From: an uncultured Lachnospiraceae bacterium
Lineage (GTDB): Bacteria; Bacillota; Clostridia; Lachnospirales; Lachnospiraceae
Length of the DNA stretch: 64,000 bases
Reading direction: 5' to 3'
Assembly: GCA_947632515.1 (NCBI GenBank)
Contig: CANRPO010000010.1
Coordinates: forward strand, 1-64,000
The position numbers and the translations under genes are program-made. Each line of letters starts with the position of its first letter. Position 1 is the stretch's first letter. The notes below the pieces were generated by a model, which ran no database searches, was not told the origin of the DNA, and saw only the letters and a list, made by a program, of their open reading frames with translations. Shown here piece after piece: positions 8,974 to 16,796 of the stretch.

Positions 8974-9609
8974 ATGTCAACTAGCAGACCGACAATCTAT
9001 ATTAAGGCGGAACAGAATGTGGAGCTGCAGACAGAGGACGTCTGCGTGAAGGATATTGCCAAGATCATGTGCGGCGACCCGAACACGCTGGCGAAGGTAA
9101 AAGCGATCAGGCTGCACCGGTTCAAGGAAGGACAGCCAAAGCGACAAGTCATCAGTCTGCTGAAGGTGATCGAGGAGATCGACAAGGTCTGTCCGGGCGC
9201 CGATGTACAGAGTATCGGGGAGCCGGCCGTTATGGTGGAACGTATCGATGTGGACAGGCACAAAGGGCCTGTGCAGACCATGAAACTGATCTTTGTGGCC
9301 TTGGTCAGTTTCTTCGGGACTTCCTTCACGATCATGGCATTTCACAACGACATCGGCATCAACGACGTATTTACGAAGATTTATGAGATGGTGACGGGAA
9401 ATGTGGGGGACGGCTACGGCATTTTGGAACTGTCCTACTCGGTTGGGCTGGCCGTCGGCATCATTGTCTTTTTTAACCACATCGGCGGCAGGCGGATCAC
9501 CAAGGACCCGACGCCCATCGAGGTGGAGATGCGCATCTATGAGGAGGACGTCAACAAGGCGCTGATCGAGACGGCGGACAGGGAGGGAAAGACGATCGAT
9601 GTTTCTTAG
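8974..9609 (+). CDS. spoVAA: Stage V sporulation protein AA
   Basis: 211 residues from the ATG at 8974; ATGs at 8959 and 8965 are in frame and AAGGA (8943) would suit 8959. The N-terminal half (1-98) is the soluble two-lobed SpoVAA region; two membrane spans follow (about 102-122 and 152-172). SpoVA proteins form the channel complex in the spore inner membrane that moves dipicolinic acid with calcium into the forespore and out at germination. Overlaps spoVAB by 11 bases. The start codon lies inside a copy of the dispersed motif (8971-8981). Confidence 0.92.
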   Translation: MSTSRPTIYIKAEQNVELQTEDVCVKDIAKIMCGDPNTLAKVKAIRLHRFKEGQPKRQVISLLKVIEEIDKVCPGADVQSIGEPAVMVERIDVDRHKGPVQTMKLIFVALVSFFGTSFTIMAFHNDIGINDVFTKIYEMVTGNVGDGYGILELSYSVGLAVGIIVFFNHIGGRRITKDPTPIEVEMRIYEEDVNKALIETADREGKTIDVS

Positions 9610-10096
9610 ACAGCTTTTACTGGCCGTCATCGGCGCAAGCAGCGGCCTGATCGTGTCGGCGGGGGTGTTTACGGTGTTGATCTCAGTGGGACTGATCCCC
9701 CGTTTCGCGGGCAAGATGCATGTGGCGCGCAAGATATTCATTTTGGAGGAGATGGTGGTGTTAGGCACGCTTGCGGGCGGATTCTTCAGCATTTTCAGCG
9801 ATTGGGGCATGGTGGGCCGATTCGTGCGGGAACACGCGCTGTTCGGTGAAAACGCCACGGAAGGGGTCTGGCGCTTTATCGGAACGATATTCCTGATCGT
9901 GTTCGGCGTGTTCGCCGGCATATTCGTGGGATGTCTTGCCCTCGCCATCGCGGAGATGCTCAACACGATCCCGGTCTTCGCCAGGCGGATCGGGTTCCGA
10001 CATGGTCTGGGGATCGCCATTCTCGCGGTGGCCTTTGGCAAACTGGTCGGCAGTCTGATCTACTTCACGGAACAGGTGTATTTGTACGGCGGCTGA
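9599..10096 (+). CDS. spoVAB: Stage V sporulation protein AB
   Basis: 165 residues with four to five hydrophobic segments and almost no soluble part, as expected of SpoVAB. The ATG at 9599 lies inside the end of spoVAA. SpoVAB works with SpoVAA in the dipicolinic acid channel; both are absent from some Clostridia such as C. difficile, so their presence is informative. A 168-base gap, rich in GGAAATAGAT-like repeats, separates it from spoVAC. Confidence 0.9.
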   Translation: MFLRQLLLAVIGASSGLIVSAGVFTVLISVGLIPRFAGKMHVARKIFILEEMVVLGTLAGGFFSIFSDWGMVGRFVREHALFGENATEGVWRFIGTIFLIVFGVFAGIFVGCLALAIAEMLNTIPVFARRIGFRHGLGIAILAVAFGKLVGSLIYFTEQVYLYGG

Positions 10097-10264
10097 CGGA
10101 GGGCGCGCACGGCTTTTGGGAGGACAGAGATGCCTGCGGCAGTGCGGGAAAGTCATACAGGGAAATAGATGAAGAGATGCAAGGAAATAGATGAATAGAT
10201 ATAAGAAAATATAGGAAACAGGAAAATGCAGCAAGACGGAATGGGACGGAAAGGAATAGCGGAT

Positions 10265-10753
10265 ATGACACAGAATAAACAACAGCCGAAGACGGAACAG
10301 CAGAAGAAGGAGCAGGAATACAGAGAGCATGTGGAACAGGTGACGCCCAGGTACAATCTGCCGTACCAGATGTGTAAAGCCTTTCTGGTGGGCGGTCTGA
10401 TCTGCCTTCTGGGACAGGCGATCCTGAATGTCGCCACAGAAAAGATGGGACTGGACAAGGAGACGGCGGCGGCCTGGTGTTCCATGCTGCTGGTATTTGC
10501 CAGTGTGTTGTTCACGGGATTCAATCTGTACCCGAAACTGGTGGAGTGGGGCGGCGCCGGAGCGCTTGTGCCGATCACGGGATTCGCCAACTCTGTGGCC
10601 TCGGCGGCCATTGAGTACCAGAAAGAGGGGCAGGTGTTCGGGATCGGCTGCAAGATCTTCACGATTGCCGGGCCGGTCATTCTGTTCGGCATCGTGACAA
10701 GCTGGGGGCTGGGATTCCTCTACTGGATCGGGACACTTTTAGGCATTGTGTAG
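10265..10753 (+). CDS. spoVAC: Stage V sporulation protein AC
   Basis: 162 residues from the ATG at 10265, picked because AAAGGA lies nine bases before it; ATGs at 10226 and 10241 are in frame. A Gln/Lys-rich cytoplasmic start (1-30) is followed by four spans and the family motif GAGALVPITGFANSVASAAIE. SpoVAC is the mechanosensitive-type subunit of the dipicolinic acid channel. In most spore formers spoVAD follows at once. Here the next spoVA gene is 28 kb away at 38750 and the cobalamin cluster begins instead. Confidence 0.92.
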   Translation: MTQNKQQPKTEQQKKEQEYREHVEQVTPRYNLPYQMCKAFLVGGLICLLGQAILNVATEKMGLDKETAAAWCSMLLVFASVLFTGFNLYPKLVEWGGAGALVPITGFANSVASAAIEYQKEGQVFGIGCKIFTIAGPVILFGIVTSWGLGFLYWIGTLLGIV

Positions 10754-10794
10754 GTGGGGCCGATGGCGTTAAGAGACGATCTCATACAAAAAGA

Positions 10795-10823
10795 GTGATT
10801 TTGTGTCCGAGTGATGTTATAAT
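10795..10823 (+). promoter_or_regulatory. Extended -10 promoter before cbiD
   Basis: TGTTATAAT (TATAAT at 10818-10823 with upstream TG) and a weak -35, GTGATT (10795-10800), at 17-base spacing. This is the best vegetative promoter ahead of cbiD. The 84-base leader does not show the B12-box or core of a cobalamin riboswitch. Confidence 0.5.
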
Positions 10824-10906
10824 GTGATGGGCGCAAGGAAATCAGATCGTTTTGCAGGCCCGCAAAGAGGAAAAACAGGCGGCGCAGGCGGCAGAGCACA
10901 GGCACG

Positions 10907-12049
10907 ATGGATCGGTATATCTACAAAAATCAAAAAAAACTGAGACTTGGCTACACCACGGGCACATGCGCGGCGGCGGCCGTGAAGGCCGCGGCACGGA
11001 TGCTGCTTACGGGAGAGCGCGTGGAGCAGACCTCCCTCCTGACGCCCAAGGGCATTCCTCTGAAATTAAAGATCGAACAGATCACGGTCGGGGAGAATCG
11101 TGTGCAGTGCGCTGTCAGGAAGGACGCGGGCGACGACCACGACGTGACGGACGGCGCTTACATCTATGCCTGCGTGGAGAAAACCGAGCGCGGCATGGAA
11201 ATTGACGGCGGCGAGGGCGTGGGCAGAGTGACAAGGCCGGGGCTGGATCAGCCTGTGGGAAACGCGGCGATCAACTCTGTTCCGCGGCGGATGATGGAGG
11301 AGGTCATGCGGGAAACCGCCGACGACTGCGGATATGAGGGCGGACTGCGGGCGGTCATCTCAGTACCTGAAGGCGGGGAGATGGCCAAACGCACCTTGAA
11401 TGAAAGGCTGGGGATCGTGGGCGGCATTTCCATACTTGGCACATCGGGTATCGTGGAACCCATGAGCGAGCAGGCGTTACTTGATACCATTCGCGCGGAG
11501 ATCAGCATGTACAACGCCCGGGGCGGAAAAGACCTCATTGTCACGCCGGGCAATTACGGTGGGACTTTTTTGGCGGAGCAGCTTGGGCTGGATCTGAGCC
11601 GCACGGTGAAATGCAGCAATTTCATCGGCGGTACGATCGATATGGCGCACGAGTTTCATCTGAAAAGCCTGCTCCTCGTGGGACATCTGGGAAAGCTGGT
11701 CAAACTGGGGAGCGGCGTCATGAACACGCACTCCTCTTACGCCGACGGCAGGATGGAGACGCTGGCGAGCTGCGTGCTCCTGGCGGGCGGCAGTGCGGAG
11801 CTTGCGCGCTCCATGCTCTCGTGCAATACCACGGATGACGCGGTGGCGATCCTGAGGGCGGCCTCTTTTCAAGAGAGGACAATGGCGCGGCTCATGGAAC
11901 GGATACAGGGCGTATTGCGGCGGCGCGCGGGAGAGGGATTGACCGTGGAGGCGGTGGTTTTTTCCAATCGTTACGGCCTGCTGGGGATGACGGACGGCGC
12001 GGCGGCACTGATGGAATTACATAGAACGACGCCCGCATGGAACGGTTGA
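10907..12049 (+). CDS. cbiD: Cobalt-precorrin-5B C1-methyltransferase
   Basis: 380 residues. The N-terminal LRLGYTTGTCAAAAVKAA signature, followed by DAGDDHDVTDGA, the GVGRVTRPGL turn and ISVPEGGEMAKRTLNERLGI, identifies CbiD. It transfers a methyl from S-adenosylmethionine to C1 in the anaerobic, early-cobalt branch of cobalamin synthesis. First gene of the cluster; cbiF follows after 25 bases on the same strand, so an operon is likely. Confidence 0.95.
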   Translation: MDRYIYKNQKKLRLGYTTGTCAAAAVKAAARMLLTGERVEQTSLLTPKGIPLKLKIEQITVGENRVQCAVRKDAGDDHDVTDGAYIYACVEKTERGMEIDGGEGVGRVTRPGLDQPVGNAAINSVPRRMMEEVMRETADDCGYEGGLRAVISVPEGGEMAKRTLNERLGIVGGISILGTSGIVEPMSEQALLDTIRAEISMYNARGGKDLIVTPGNYGGTFLAEQLGLDLSRTVKCSNFIGGTIDMAHEFHLKSLLLVGHLGKLVKLGSGVMNTHSSYADGRMETLASCVLLAGGSAELARSMLSCNTTDDAVAILRAASFQERTMARLMERIQGVLRRRAGEGLTVEAVVFSNRYGLLGMTDGAAALMELHRTTPAWNG

Positions 12050-12074
12050 TGACAGGAAAGAGAAGGAAAGGGAA

Positions 12075-12827
12075 ATGGTGGATTTCGTGGGGGCAGGTCC
12101 CGGGGCTGCGGACCTGATCACGGTGCGCGGCAAAAAGCTGATCGGGGAGGCGGACTGCATCATCTATGCGGGTTCGCTGGTGAATCCTGAGCTGCTCTCC
12201 TACGCCTCCGGGGACTGTCTTATTTATAACAGCGCTAAGATGCACTTGGAACAGGTGCTGGGCGTTATGGAGGAAATGGAGGCACAGGGCAAAAATACGG
12301 TCAGACTGCACACGGGCGATCCCTCTCTGTACGGCGCGATAAGAGAGCAGATGGACGCTCTGCGAAAGAGGGGGATCCCTTTTCGGATCTGCCCGGGAGT
12401 CAGCAGTTTCTGCGGCGCGGCTGCGGCGCTGGAGGCAGAATACACGCTGCCCGAGGTGAGCCAGAGCGTGATCATCACACGGATGGAGGGCAGAACGGGC
12501 GTGCCGGAGCGCGAAAAGCTGCATCTTCTGGCGGAACACGGCGCGACAATGGTGCTTTTTCTCAGCGGCGGTATGGCCGGCCGGGTGCAGGAAGAGCTTT
12601 TGCGGGGCGCGTACACGGAAGATACGCCTTGCGCCATCGTCTACAGGGCCACATGGCAGGACGAAAAGGTGATTCGGGGGACTGTTGGAGAGTTATGTAA
12701 ACTTGCAGACGAGAACGGGATCACGAGTACGGCGCTTATTGTCGTCGGGGATGTTCTCGGTGATGATTACGGGCTGTCCAGGCTGTATGACAGACATTTT
12801 ACCACAGCTTACCGCAAAGGAGAGTGA
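12075..12827 (+). CDS. cbiF: Cobalt-precorrin-4 C11-methyltransferase
   Basis: 250 residues of the tetrapyrrole methylase fold. VDFVGAGPGAADLITVRG at the N-terminus, YAGSLVNPELL and LHTGDPSLYGA are diagnostic of CbiF/CobM. It methylates C11 of the corrin ring. GGAAAGGGAAATG gives its ribosome binding site. A copy of GTTATGTAAAC (12692-12702) lies in the gene and encodes Leu-Cys-Lys in GELCKLAD, using codons (TTA, TGT) that stand out against the CTG/TGC-rich surroundings. Confidence 0.95.
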   Translation: MVDFVGAGPGAADLITVRGKKLIGEADCIIYAGSLVNPELLSYASGDCLIYNSAKMHLEQVLGVMEEMEAQGKNTVRLHTGDPSLYGAIREQMDALRKRGIPFRICPGVSSFCGAAAALEAEYTLPEVSQSVIITRMEGRTGVPEREKLHLLAEHGATMVLFLSGGMAGRVQEELLRGAYTEDTPCAIVYRATWQDEKVIRGTVGELCKLADENGITSTALIVVGDVLGDDYGLSRLYDRHFTTAYRKGE

Positions 12828-12868
12828 CAGGTCATACACAAATCATATGTACATATAGGGAGAAAGAA

Positions 12869-13813
12869 ATGAAACCGGTAAATCCAAATGCAACTTATCA
12901 GGCGAGAAGACTATTGCAGTATCTGTCCGCTCTCGGCGGGCGCAAGATCCTCACGGGGCAGCACACCCAGACGGTGGCGATGGAGGAGATCGACGAGATC
13001 CTGAGAGTGACGGGCAGGGAGCCGGCCCTTCGGGGGTTCGAGCTTTTGTCCTACTCGCCCAACATACGCTACGAGACGGGCGATGAGGCGTGCCGCACAG
13101 AGATCGACGAGAACAGAAACACGCTGGAGCAGGCGAGGGTGTTCGGCAGGAGCGGCGGCATCGTGACGCTCACCTGGCACTGGTTCTCACCGATCGGCGG
13201 CAGGGACAAGAGTTTCTATGCTAAAAACACGGATTTCGACCCGGAACGGGTGCTGCTCATGGGCACCGAGGAGCGGGCGGCGTTCTATCACGATCTGGAT
13301 GTGATAGCGGGCTGTCTGACGCCTCTTCGAGACGAGGATATTCCGATCCTGTGGCGGCCTTTCCATGAGGCGGAGGGCACATGGTTCTGGTGGGGGAGAA
13401 AAGGCCCCGCCGTGGCGGCGAAAATGTACCGCATGATGTACGAGTATTTTGTGGGAGTGCACCATCTCGACAATCTGCTCTGGGTCTGGAACTGTCCGCT
13501 GAGGGAGGGCTATCCCGGCGACGACGTAGTGGATATTATCTCGCGGGATGTCTATGCTGAGAAAGGCACGAGGACGGACTACCGCAGGGAGTATGAGGAG
13601 CTGATCGCCATCACGGAGGAGAAAAAACCGGTGGCTCTGGCGGAGGTGGGCATCCTGCCGGATATGACGAAACTTGAGGAAAGCCGTGTGCCGTGGTGCT
13701 ACTTTATGACGTGGAGCAAGGAATTTATGCTCGGCGACGAGTACAACAGCCGCGAGGAGCTGCGGGAAGTCTACGCCAGCGATTATGCGGTGACTTATCC
13801 CGCCAATATGTAG
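12869..13813 (+). CDS. GH26 beta-mannanase-like glycoside hydrolase
   Basis: 314 residues from the ATG at 12869 (GGGAGAAAG upstream). GH26 features are clear: LTGQHTQ near residue 30, TLTWHWFSP, the acid/base Glu in WRPFHEAEGTWFWWG (~166-169), and the nucleophile Glu in ALAEVGILPD (~258). The family cleaves beta-1,4 mannan or related beta-linked glycans. There is no signal peptide, so the enzyme should stay in the cytoplasm and act on short imported oligosaccharides. Its place between cbiF and cbiG has no metabolic logic I can see. Confidence 0.88.
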   Translation: MKPVNPNATYQARRLLQYLSALGGRKILTGQHTQTVAMEEIDEILRVTGREPALRGFELLSYSPNIRYETGDEACRTEIDENRNTLEQARVFGRSGGIVTLTWHWFSPIGGRDKSFYAKNTDFDPERVLLMGTEERAAFYHDLDVIAGCLTPLRDEDIPILWRPFHEAEGTWFWWGRKGPAVAAKMYRMMYEYFVGVHHLDNLLWVWNCPLREGYPGDDVVDIISRDVYAEKGTRTDYRREYEELIAITEEKKPVALAEVGILPDMTKLEESRVPWCYFMTWSKEFMLGDEYNSREELREVYASDYAVTYPANM

Positions 13814-13873
13814 CGGACGGTACATAAGGCGGCAACAGCAATATGCGGTCAGAGCTGCGGGGATAGCGTGGTT

Positions 13874-14995
13874 ATGCGTCGGATCGTTATTTTCTCCTAC
13901 ACGGAGCCGGGAGGACAACTGAATCACAGGATCGCGCGCCGTCTGGCGGAGGGCGGCGATGTGGCGCTGAGTTATCTGTACGGGCGAGACTTCACTTCGA
14001 CCGCTGCGGCGCTAGAGAGCGAGTGGCGGTGCACGAGCGCCTTTGTCTTCATCGGCGCCGTGGGGATCGCCGTGCGGCATATCGCGCCTTTTTTGCAGGA
14101 CAAGCTGCAGGACCCGGCGGTGCTCGTGATCGACGAGGCCGGGCAATTTGCGATTCCCGTGCTGTCGGGCCATGTGGGCGGCGGCGTGGCGCTGGCGCGC
14201 GAGGTGGCGCGGTTTTTGGGCGCGCAGGCGGTGGTCACCACGGCGACGGATGTGCGGGAGCGCTTTGCGGTGGACGTCTTCGCGGCGGACAATCATCTCA
14301 GGCTCCCCGATTCTGCAGCGGTCAGAGAGGTTTCCGCAGCCGTTTTGCAGGACAGGAAGATAGTGCTGCGAACGCAGATCCCCTTGGAGGGCGAGGCATT
14401 CCCCGGAGTGACGGCGGCGCGGGCGACGGCAGGAAACGACGGGGCGGCGCGGGCTGCGGCCGACGTGGCGGTGGAATATGGGGACGGCCGGACAGCCTGT
14501 GTGCTGGCCCATCGCTCTTATATTGTGGGCGTGGGCTGTAAGAAAGGAAAGAGCGGGGAGGAACTGTATACGTTCCTCGCGCACACATGCGAACAGAACG
14601 GCGTTGCGCTGCACAGGATCGCGGCCGTCGCCTCTATCGACGGGAAACGGGAAGAGCGGGGCATATGGGAGCTGGCGCGGAGGCTGGGCGCGTCCTACGA
14701 GGTCTTTTCGGCAGAGGAACTCTCGAAGGTCGAGGGTAAAGTGAACGGTTCGGCCTTTGTGGAGCGCACCGTGGGCGTGGACAACGTGTGCGAGCGCAGC
14801 GCGCTGTGTCTGGCAGGACGATGGGCCGCAGCGCGCGGAAAAGGCGGTGAAAGCGGCGGCGCGTCGGAGTGTGACGGCGGCGGTCGGGAAGAGGGCGGCG
14901 CATACCGTCTTGCGGTGGAGAAACAGGCGCAGGACGGCATGACGCTGGCTCTCGCGCGTTTTGAGCCGTCGGTCTACCGATGGCGCGCGCTCTGA
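13874..14995 (+). CDS. cbiG: Cobalt-precorrin-5A hydrolase
   Basis: 373 residues from ATG 13874 (GTG 13868 is an alternative). The N-terminal region holds FIGAVGIAVRHIAPFLQDK and the DPAVLVIDEAGQFAIPVLSGHVGGG block. The central region is variable, and the C-terminal domain begins near YIVGVGCKKGKSGEEL. CbiG opens the delta-lactone of cobalt-precorrin-5A, releasing acetaldehyde. The last ~70 residues contain a low-complexity Gly-rich stretch (AARGKGGESGGASE). It lies between GH26 and cbiH. Confidence 0.93.
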   Translation: MRRIVIFSYTEPGGQLNHRIARRLAEGGDVALSYLYGRDFTSTAAALESEWRCTSAFVFIGAVGIAVRHIAPFLQDKLQDPAVLVIDEAGQFAIPVLSGHVGGGVALAREVARFLGAQAVVTTATDVRERFAVDVFAADNHLRLPDSAAVREVSAAVLQDRKIVLRTQIPLEGEAFPGVTAARATAGNDGAARAAADVAVEYGDGRTACVLAHRSYIVGVGCKKGKSGEELYTFLAHTCEQNGVALHRIAAVASIDGKREERGIWELARRLGASYEVFSAEELSKVEGKVNGSAFVERTVGVDNVCERSALCLAGRWAAARGKGGESGGASECDGGGREEGGAYRLAVEKQAQDGMTLALARFEPSVYRWRAL

Positions 14996-15060
14996 GAGCT
15001 GTTTGCCCGCCGGACAAAAGGGCAGGCGGGATGATCGAAGGATCAGAAACGGAGAAAGTT

Positions 15061-15873
15061 ATGTTAACTATAGCGGGGATCGGGCCGGGAAAAAAGGAGG
15101 GTATGACCGAGGAAGTCTTACAGTCTTTGGAGACGTGCGACTGCATCGTGGGGTATACGGTATACACGGAGCTTGTGCGCGGCCTTTTCCCGGATAAGGA
15201 ATATTATGCCACGGCCATGACAAAAGAGGCGGAGCGGTGTCTGTGGGCCATCGGGCAGGCGAGAGCGGGGCGCGACGTGGTGATCGTGTGCAGCGGCGAC
15301 GGCGGCGTGTACGGCATGGCCGGACTGGTGTGCGAGCTGCTTGTGGAGGATGTGCCCACAGAAAACGCAGAAATAGACTGTGCGAAGGATCACGGCAGTG
15401 CGGGCGGTGTGACTGAAAAAGGCAGGCAGATCGGCGGCGTGGAGCTGCGGATCCTGCCCGGGGTGACGGCGGCGCTCAGCGGAGCGGCGATCTTAGGCGC
15501 GCCGCTGGCAAATGATTTCGCGGTCATCAGCTTAAGCGACAGGCTGACGCCCTGGGAACAGATAGAGAGACGTCTGCGGGCCGCAGCGGAGGCGGATTTT
15601 GCGATCTGCCTGTACAATCCGGCCAGCCGGGGGCGGCCGGAGCATCTGCGGCGCGCGTGCGGCGTGCTCTTGGAGAGCGGCCTCGAGGCGGACAGAATCT
15701 GCGGCGTGGCGCGCAACATCGGCAGGGAAGGGCAGGCGTGCCGGATCATGACGCTGGGAGCGCTGCGGGATTACGAGGCGGATATGTTCACCACAGTGTA
15801 CATCGGCAGCAGTGTGACGCGAAAGATCGGAGATTACATGGTGACGCCGCGGGGGTATCGCGGATGGACTTGA
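15061..15873 (+). CDS. cbiH: Cobalt-precorrin-3B C17-methyltransferase
   Basis: 270 residues. Starts MLTIAGIGPGKKEGMT, the glycine-rich S-adenosylmethionine loop of the tetrapyrrole methylases. VVIVCSGDGGVYGMAG, LPGVTAALSGAAILGAPL and LYNPASRGRPEHL are typical of CbiH/CobJ, which methylates C17 and contracts the ring. The start codon sits inside a motif variant, GTTATGTTAAC (15058-15068). An insert around residues 97-125 (Asp/Glu/Gly-rich) is not in typical members. The end overlaps cbiJ by 10 bases. Confidence 0.94.
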   Translation: MLTIAGIGPGKKEGMTEEVLQSLETCDCIVGYTVYTELVRGLFPDKEYYATAMTKEAERCLWAIGQARAGRDVVIVCSGDGGVYGMAGLVCELLVEDVPTENAEIDCAKDHGSAGGVTEKGRQIGGVELRILPGVTAALSGAAILGAPLANDFAVISLSDRLTPWEQIERRLRAAAEADFAICLYNPASRGRPEHLRRACGVLLESGLEADRICGVARNIGREGQACRIMTLGALRDYEADMFTTVYIGSSVTRKIGDYMVTPRGYRGWT

Positions 15874-16796
15874 TCGTGTTTGCGGGCACAAGCGAAGGGA
15901 GAAGACTGTATGATTTCTGCGTGGAGAGACGGATCGATGCGCTCTTTTGCGTGGCCACGGACTACGGGCGGGAGACGTTATGCGCCCCGTCCGGCGAGTC
16001 TTCTGCCGGATCGTCTGCGGGCGGAGATGCAGAGCCGTCGGGCCATCAGCGCATACAAGAGTTATGTAAACCCAAAATCCGTGTCGGCAGAATGGAGGCG
16101 AAGGAGATGGAGACGCTGTTTCGCACAGAGAACCCCCGCCTTGTGATCGACGCGACCCACCCCTACGCGGCGCAGGCGACGGAGAACATACAGGCCGCCG
16201 TGGAGCGGTATGTGCGGGCGGAGGGAGCGGAAAAACAGCTGTACTGCAGAGTGCGCAGGGAGACGCGGGAGCGGGAAGAGGCGTCTGCGGAAAGCTCCGT
16301 GGAGAGATTTGCGGACATGGCGCAGGCGATAGATTACCTGAACGGGACGCGGGGCAATGTGCTCGTCGCCACGGGGAGTAGGGAAATGGATACGTTATGT
16401 AAACTTAATGCCTACGCAGAGCGGGCCTATGTCAGGATCCTCCCCAACCCGGATATTTTGCAGGCTTTTCTGGACAGAGGATTCCCGCCCGGCCATATGA
16501 TCTGTATGCAGGGCCCCTTTACGGAGGAACTGAATCTGGCTCTAATGAGGCAGTGCGGCATACGCTATCTGCTCACGAAACAGTCCGGCGCGGCGGGGGG
16601 TTACCCTGAGAAACGCCGGGCGGCGCAGGAGGCGGGCGTGAAACTTCTGGTTATACAGCCGCCACGGGAGGACGCGGCCGGGTGCAGCGTGGAGGAGGCA
16701 CAGGAGATGATCTTAGAGCGGCTTGCCCTGCAAGGAGCGGGCGGATCGATGCGGGAGAGCGCCGCAGAGCATACAGGACGGAAACGGAAACCATGA
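15864..16796 (+). CDS. cbiJ: Cobalt-precorrin-6A reductase
   Basis: 310 residues from the ATG at 15864, inside the end of cbiH. Starts MDLIVFAGTSEGRRL, the nucleotide loop of CbiJ/CobK. It also has RLVIDATHPYAAQATENI and the C-terminal LLTKQSGAAGGYPEKRRAA. It reduces the corrin ring with a pyridine nucleotide. Two copies of GTTATGTAAAC (16061-16071, 16394-16404) lie in the gene and give ELCKPK and TLCKLN. The stop overlaps the next ATG (ATGA). Confidence 0.93.
   Translation: MDLIVFAGTSEGRRLYDFCVERRIDALFCVATDYGRETLCAPSGESSAGSSAGGDAEPSGHQRIQELCKPKIRVGRMEAKEMETLFRTENPRLVIDATHPYAAQATENIQAAVERYVRAEGAEKQLYCRVRRETREREEASAESSVERFADMAQAIDYLNGTRGNVLVATGSREMDTLCKLNAYAERAYVRILPNPDILQAFLDRGFPPGHMICMQGPFTEELNLALMRQCGIRYLLTKQSGAAGGYPEKRRAAQEAGVKLLVIQPPREDAAGCSVEEAQEMILERLALQGAGGSMRESAAEHTGRKRKP

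Noticed and set aside
8977-10041. Long minus-strand frames opposite spoVA, cobalamin, holA, glyA and hydrogenase genes
   Set aside because: They are Arg/His/Pro-rich mirror frames of GC-rich plus-strand genes with recognised products and have no ribosome binding sites.
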